Below, piece by piece: positions 60,725 through 64,000 of a DNA stretch of 64,000 bases. The first letter of the stretch is position 1, and each line of letters begins with the position of its first letter. The stretch is taken from NCBI GenBank assembly GCA_963776565.1, contig CAVZNF010000007.1, positions 1-64,000 of the forward strand. The letters are read 5' to 3'. The translations under genes and the position numbers were made by a program. The DNA comes from GMQP-bins7 sp963776565. GTDB taxonomy: Bacteria > Actinomycetota > Thermoleophilia > Gaiellales > Gaiellaceae. The notes beneath the pieces are model-generated. The model was given only the letters and a program-made list of their open reading frames with translations. It did not search any database and was not told the origin of the DNA.

Positions 60725-61108
60725 CGGCGAGCGATGAGCGCGCCGATGATCACCCCGGCCAGCACGAGCTGCACATATGCCGGGAAGCCACCCTCCCGGT
60801 GCCAGCCAAGGCGATCATGAAAGAGCTTTCTCCCGCCTGGACGCAATAGAGGGGAGGATGTGCTCGAGGTCGGGTGCGGAACTTGCGACGGCGCCAAGCG
60901 TCGCAGGATCGAATGGCCCTCGCCGCGCGGAGAGGAGAAAGACGCCAGCGAGACCGCTGCCGATCTCGAAGCGACGAGAGCGGAAGTCTTCATGCGGCAG
61001 GCGATCGCCTGCAAGGTGGAGGACTGGCCCCAGAAGGAGCGCCGCGAGTCGCGACCTGCTCGCAGCACCGACGGCAGCGCCAGTCGCCACGTGGAGTGCG
61101 ACGATCAC
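60721..61108 (-). CDS. small membrane protein, possible metal-dependent-hydrolase-like, frame broken near 60838-60850
   Basis: GTG 61108. VIVALHVATGAAVGAASRSRLAALLLGPVLHLAGDRLPHEDF with two His/Asp-rich helices, then LLSARRGPFDPATLGAVASSAPDLEHILPS. The continuation (RPGGRKLFHDRLGWHREGGF, YVQLVLAGVIIGALIARR) lies in the neighbouring frame; the change is at CTCTATTGCGTCCAGG. Pattern HLAGDRLPHxD..PDLEH resembles the membrane-bound hydrolase (YdjM/DUF457-like) group, which binds metal through these residues. Unknown substrate. Confidence 0.55.
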
Positions 61109-61286
61109 GGCCGCGCTTTCCTCTTCTCGTCGTGATCGGAGCCTGCCTCGAGTCGCATCGAGCCGACAGTAGCGCGTGCGAACGTCGTACCCAATTTCGC
61201 ACCCACCCAACGTGATCTGAGCCGATCTCACGTGACTGAAAGCCGCTCAATGAGGCGCTATCGATGTATCGTGACCGTGCCCGTTT

Positions 61287-61331
61287 CGGCTGTTAACCGG
61301 AGGGTTGTCGGTTCGAGTCCAACCTCGGTAG
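61287..61331 (+). repeat. partial duplicate of tRNA-Asn 3' half (att-like scar)
   Basis: CGGCTGTTAACCGGAGGGTTGT then one mismatch, GGTTCGAGTCCAACC, and a diverged acceptor end: 41 of 45 positions equal tRNA-Asn 59650-59694, starting in the anticodon stem. The 5' half is absent. Such a 3'-half direct repeat is the classic footprint of site-specific integration into tRNA-Asn. Confidence 0.75.
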
Positions 61332-61397
61332 TCGAAGAGCCGTGAGCACCGTTTCCTTATCCGAGAGTCAGCCCGCGATCCGCTGAAGGAGCAATCC

Positions 61398-61712
61398 GTG
61401 GAGAAGAGACTCGTCACGCGCTACGCAATGCGCTCCGCCGAGGACGCAGATGAGAACCAACGCCGCGTCGAGGGTGTCTTCCAGGAGTTGGCGGCCGCCC
61501 AACCCGACAACGTGAGCTACCTCGTCCTCCGGCTCGCGGATGACTCGTTCGTTCACGTGTCGTTCCACAATCACGGCGAGGACGACGTGAACCCCATCGC
61601 GTCGACCGCTGCGTTCGCGCACTTCCAGGACGGCCACGCCGACCGCCGCGAGGGCGGAGTCGACCAACAGACAGCAGAACTGGTGGGGGCCTACATCACC
61701 ACCATCGACTGA
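61398..61712 (+). CDS. hypothetical small protein
   Basis: 104 residues from GTG 61398 preceded by GAAGGAGCAATCC. KRLVTRYAMRSAEDADENQRRVEGVFQELAA, VSYLVLRLADDSFVHVSFH, ASTAAFAHFQDGHADR again follow the alpha+beta barrel pattern seen in several small genes of the window. Function unknown. It is the first gene beyond the duplicated tRNA end. Confidence 0.6.
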   Translation: MEKRLVTRYAMRSAEDADENQRRVEGVFQELAAAQPDNVSYLVLRLADDSFVHVSFHNHGEDDVNPIASTAAFAHFQDGHADRREGGVDQQTAELVGAYITTID

Positions 61713-61734
61713 GGTTCCCGCCGATAATGCGATC

Positions 61735-62226
61735 GTGCGGACGCTCGTTCTCGGCCTCGCTCTCCTCGTCGCGATCAGCGCGCGGGCCGGCTCGAGCGCC
61801 GCGGACACGAATTCGAGCATCAGCTTCCACCGACAGGACGGATCGCGGATCCTGTTCCCGGGCGCTGTTCGGGCTTGGTGCGAGCGAGATGCGCTCTATG
61901 TGGTCACGCTCGGCAGGACGAACCAGTCGCGGTGGCAGCTCAGCGTCGCGCGAAAGGCGCTCGTCCCACGGCGCACCGTCGTCTTCACGTGGGAGCAGGC
62001 GAGAGGCATCACACTCTTCGTCTTCGATGCACAGACGAGAAACGAGGCGTCGGAGTCGGCCGAGGGATCTCGTGGCCATGTCGTGCTTCGGCGAGCGACG
62101 TGTGCGCGCGGAGGCGCGTTGGAGATCGCCGTGTCTGCCCTCATCGCCAGCGAGTTCTCCGACGGCGCGAGGATTCGAGCATCCGGGATCTTGAAAGCGA
62201 AGATCGGAGCCCGACCGCACCCCTGA
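61735..62226 (+). CDS. secreted hypothetical protein
   Basis: 163 residues from GTG 61735. Signal peptide TLVLGLALLVAISARAG, then a beta-rich domain (SISFHRQDGSRILFPGAVRAWCERDALYVVTLG, WQLSVARKALVPRRTVVFTWEQARGITLFVFD). Two Cys (AWCERD, ATCARG) could form a disulfide. No known family. Ends before a strong terminator. Confidence 0.6.
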   Translation: MRTLVLGLALLVAISARAGSSAADTNSSISFHRQDGSRILFPGAVRAWCERDALYVVTLGRTNQSRWQLSVARKALVPRRTVVFTWEQARGITLFVFDAQTRNEASESAEGSRGHVVLRRATCARGGALEIAVSALIASEFSDGARIRASGILKAKIGARPHP

Positions 62227-62296
62227 GGCGGGATTGCCGTCGTGGCGTCAACTTTCTTGACGCACCCACGCACAACCGACCGAGTCGGACCTGGGT

Positions 62297-62334
62297 GAGA
62301 AGGGGAGCCCCGCGGGCGCGGGACTCCCCTTCTC
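62297..62334. terminator. strong bidirectional terminator hairpin
   Basis: GAGAAGGGGAG pairs with CTCCCCTTCTC over 11 bp, with inner CCCGC/GCGGG, and is followed by GTTCTA on the plus strand. Located between two convergent genes, it probably terminates both. Confidence 0.8.
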
Positions 62335-62337
62335 GTT

Positions 62338-62625
62338 CTACTGCGTCATGCGCATCGCGACGTCGTACTTCGAGACCGACGTGCGCTGCCCGGGGGTGTC
62401 GTCTCTGGGCATCGCGCTCAGGATCTCGTCGCCGCGGGCGTAGTCCTCTTCCGAGTCGAAGAAGACGATTGCGAGCGTCTTGGCGTCGCCCGAGTTGTGG
62501 AGGAGGAGCATCTCGGTCGCGTTCAGGCCCTCCGGTTGGGGGTCACCCCCCTCGATCTGGCTCTTCAGCTGCGCGATCCGCTCGTCCGTCACTCCATCGA
62601 ATGCCACGACACGTGCTAGCGCCAT
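62338..62625 (-). CDS. hypothetical small protein (dimeric alpha/beta-barrel-like)
   Basis: 95 residues from ATG 62625 with CGAGGGAGGTC upstream. ALARVVAFDGVTDERIAQLKSQIE, ATEMLLLHNSGDAKTLAIVFFDSEEDYARGDEILSAMP, RTSVSKYDVAMRMTQ: a clear ABM-like beta-alpha-beta pattern. No catalytic residues. Fourth such small protein in this window. Confidence 0.7.
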   Translation of the reverse strand: MALARVVAFDGVTDERIAQLKSQIEGGDPQPEGLNATEMLLLHNSGDAKTLAIVFFDSEEDYARGDEILSAMPRDDTPGQRTSVSKYDVAMRMTQ

Positions 62626-62718
62626 GAATGACCTCCCTCGAGATGAACAGAGCTCCAGCGGAGCCACGCTAGAGGACGACGGGCGCGGCGTCCACCCGCC
62701 GCTGCGAGAATCGCCGCC

Positions 62719-63555
62719 GTGCACGGCATTCTCGAGACGACCGCGAACAACCTCCGCGTGGCCAAGCGCCTCGCGCCAAGGCGCGGCGCCACGCTCGGCG
62801 AGCGCTTCGGCCGGCTCGACGATCGGCTCGTGTTCGTCCTCGGGTCGCCACGCTCAGGGACGACGTTCCTCGCGGGCGCGATCGGCTCGCTGCCCGGCTT
62901 CGTCGACCTCGGCGAGGTGGCGCCGGTCAAGGCGTCGATCCCCGAGCTTGCCGCGCTCCCTCCCGCCGAGGCCGCCAGCCGCCTGCGCCGGATACTTGCC
63001 GTCGCGCGTCGCGTCGGTCTCGTCGGCTCGGTTCGCGCCGTCGAGCAGACGCCAGAGCTCGCGCACCTCGCTCGAGCGCTCCCGCTCGCCTACCCCGAGG
63101 CGCAGGTCGTGCACATCGTTCGCGACGGGCGGGACGTCGTCTGCTCGCTGCTCGAGAAGCCGTGGCTGCGGCCGGAACAGGCGCGCGTCGACGACGCCGG
63201 CATTCCCTACGGCTCGTACGCCCGCTTCTGGGTCGAGCCCGAGCGGCGGGACGAGTTCGAGCGCGCGAGCGACGCGCGGCGGGCGGCGTGGGTGTGGCGG
63301 AGCTACGTGACCGCAGCGCGTTCGGGCGGCGCACAGGTGATCGAGATTCGCTACGAGGAGGTGACCGCCGACCCCGCCGGCGTCGCCGCCATGCTCGCGC
63401 CGCAGCTCGCTGCTCCGGTCGAGCCGTTGGCGAAAGCTCTCGCGCGGGCGCACGGATCGTCCGTCGGCCGGTACGAGAGCGACCTCGATGCCGAGCAGCT
63501 GGCCGAGGTCGAAGCCGAAGCCGGCCCGTTGCTTCGAGAGCTGGGGTACGTCTAG
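62719..63555 (+). CDS. sulfotransferase-family protein
   Basis: 278 residues from GTG 62719. PAPS-binding P-loop VFVLGSPRSGTTFLAGAIGSLPGF (residues 38-60) and the 3'-phosphate motif VVHIVRDGRDVVCSLLEKPWL are diagnostic. IEIRYEEVTADPAGVAAMLA near the C-terminus also fits bacterial sulfotransferases acting on lipids, glycans or small metabolites. No PAPS-synthesis genes are visible in the window. The substrate is unknown. Confidence 0.87.
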   Translation: MHGILETTANNLRVAKRLAPRRGATLGERFGRLDDRLVFVLGSPRSGTTFLAGAIGSLPGFVDLGEVAPVKASIPELAALPPAEAASRLRRILAVARRVGLVGSVRAVEQTPELAHLARALPLAYPEAQVVHIVRDGRDVVCSLLEKPWLRPEQARVDDAGIPYGSYARFWVEPERRDEFERASDARRAAWVWRSYVTAARSGGAQVIEIRYEEVTADPAGVAAMLAPQLAAPVEPLAKALARAHGSSVGRYESDLDAEQLAEVEAEAGPLLRELGYV

Positions 63556-64000
63556 GTCAGCTCCGCCAGGGCCTGGCGCACCTTGGCGAGGTGCGCCTGC
63601 AGCTCGGTCGTCCGGGCGAGGTCCGCGCCAGCGAGATCGCGCTTCAGCTTCCGCTCCCGGAGCCGAAGCAGGAGTTCGGTGCCGGTGCGCTCGTCGAGCG
63701 CTTCTTGCGCCGCACGTGCGTCCAGCTCGGCGCGCAGAGCCGTGAGTTCCGGGTCGTCCCTGCCCGTGACGAGCATGTCGCGGAAGCGTCGGCTGGGCTC
63801 CGAGTCGAAGTGGTCGGACGAGAGCTCGGCCAATCCGCGCACGAGCGACGGATGCGCAACGCAGGCTGCGAGGACGTCGCGCTCCAGGCGGTCGCCCGCA
63901 TCGAGGAGTCGCGGCGCGTCTTCGAGTCCTCGCTTGGCGCCCCCGCGGGCGGGCGCGAGTCCTGCCAGCGTCTCGCGAGGTAGGTCGAGACGGTCAGCGA
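63552..64000 (-). CDS. dnaG: DNA primase, C-terminal part (5' end beyond window)
   Basis: Partial, 149 codons to the stop at 63552, continuous to the right edge (DRLDLPRETLAGLAPA, RLERDVLAACVAHPSLVRGLAELSSDHFDSEPSRRF, and the helical end LRLRERKLKRDLAGADLARTTELQAHLAKVRQALAEL). These match the DnaB-binding C-terminal domain of DnaG; the toprim and zinc-finger parts lie outside. It overlaps the convergent sulfotransferase stop by 4 nt. Confidence 0.75.
   Translation of the reverse strand, partial: ADRLDLPRETLAGLAPARGGAKRGLEDAPRLLDAGDRLERDVLAACVAHPSLVRGLAELSSDHFDSEPSRRFRDMLVTGRDDPELTALRAELDARAAQEALDERTGTELLLRLRERKLKRDLAGADLARTTELQAHLAKVRQALAELT

Overview
The window is about 64 kb of very GC-rich bacterial chromosome with frequent GTG/TTG starts, 1-4 nt ATGA/GTGA gene overlaps, F420-type enzymes (a Ddn-like oxidoreductase and an LLM oxidoreductase), a RemA-like DUF370 protein, GatCAB and a DUF4331/TPR pair. 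This fits a deep-branching actinobacterium, most plausibly Thermoleophilia (Gaiellales/Solirubrobacterales-like); the taxon is inference. There is no rRNA operon, CRISPR array, transposase or integrase.

Layout. 1-9.9 kb (minus): DNA repair (mpg, cut by the left edge), RemA-like protein, amino-acid metabolism (DegT aminotransferase, ilvE, a class V aminotransferase plus serA), YbaK, an ICMT-like methyltransferase and a penicillin-acylase family hydrolase. 9.9-15.8 kb: membrane proteins, a lipoprotein, and a TPR/DUF4331 pair. 15.9-20.5 kb: gatB-gatA-gatC, a cold-shock gene and folD. 20.6-34.2 kb: mixed accessory genes with many unknowns, a tRNA 3'-half remnant, an ArsR/MMPL export unit, a cation/proton antiporter and a sulfur-trafficking set (OsmC, SQR-like flavoprotein, TusE/DsrC, DsrE-like), ending at tRNA-Leu(CAG). 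34.3-37 kb: a subtilase and a small membrane protein.

36,991-55,350 (minus) is the most interesting part: two back-to-back operons, 19 genes, almost all overlapping. The upstream one encodes a three-subunit molybdenum hydroxylase, CoxG, an LLM oxidoreductase, an M20-type hydrolase, a peroxiredoxin, a SnoaL-like protein, an FAH-family enzyme, an M24 enzyme and an HMGL-type aldolase/synthase. The downstream one encodes a branched-chain-amino-acid-type ABC importer, two ketopantoate-reductase-like enzymes and an M24-fold protein that has lost its metal ligands. Each operon is preceded by the same 10-bp palindrome, TGACATGTCA, overlapping or touching the -35 box, so the two look like one co-regulated uptake-plus-catabolism system for an unidentified organic substrate.

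55.4-64 kb: a SnoaL-like gene, a heavily frame-disrupted cyclase/ATPase regulator, a cell-wall lytic enzyme, tRNA-Asn with a 41/45-identical copy of its 3' half 1.6 kb downstream, small unknown proteins, a sulfotransferase and the 3' end of dnaG.

Sequence quality matters here. At least nine genes, including the normally indispensable gatB, switch reading frame once or more while both sides stay well conserved. Two stretches (about 42.7-43.6 and 56.2-57.9 kb) switch frame many times. Indel errors in the assembly are the simplest explanation, so disrupted genes below are described as probable intact genes unless stated.
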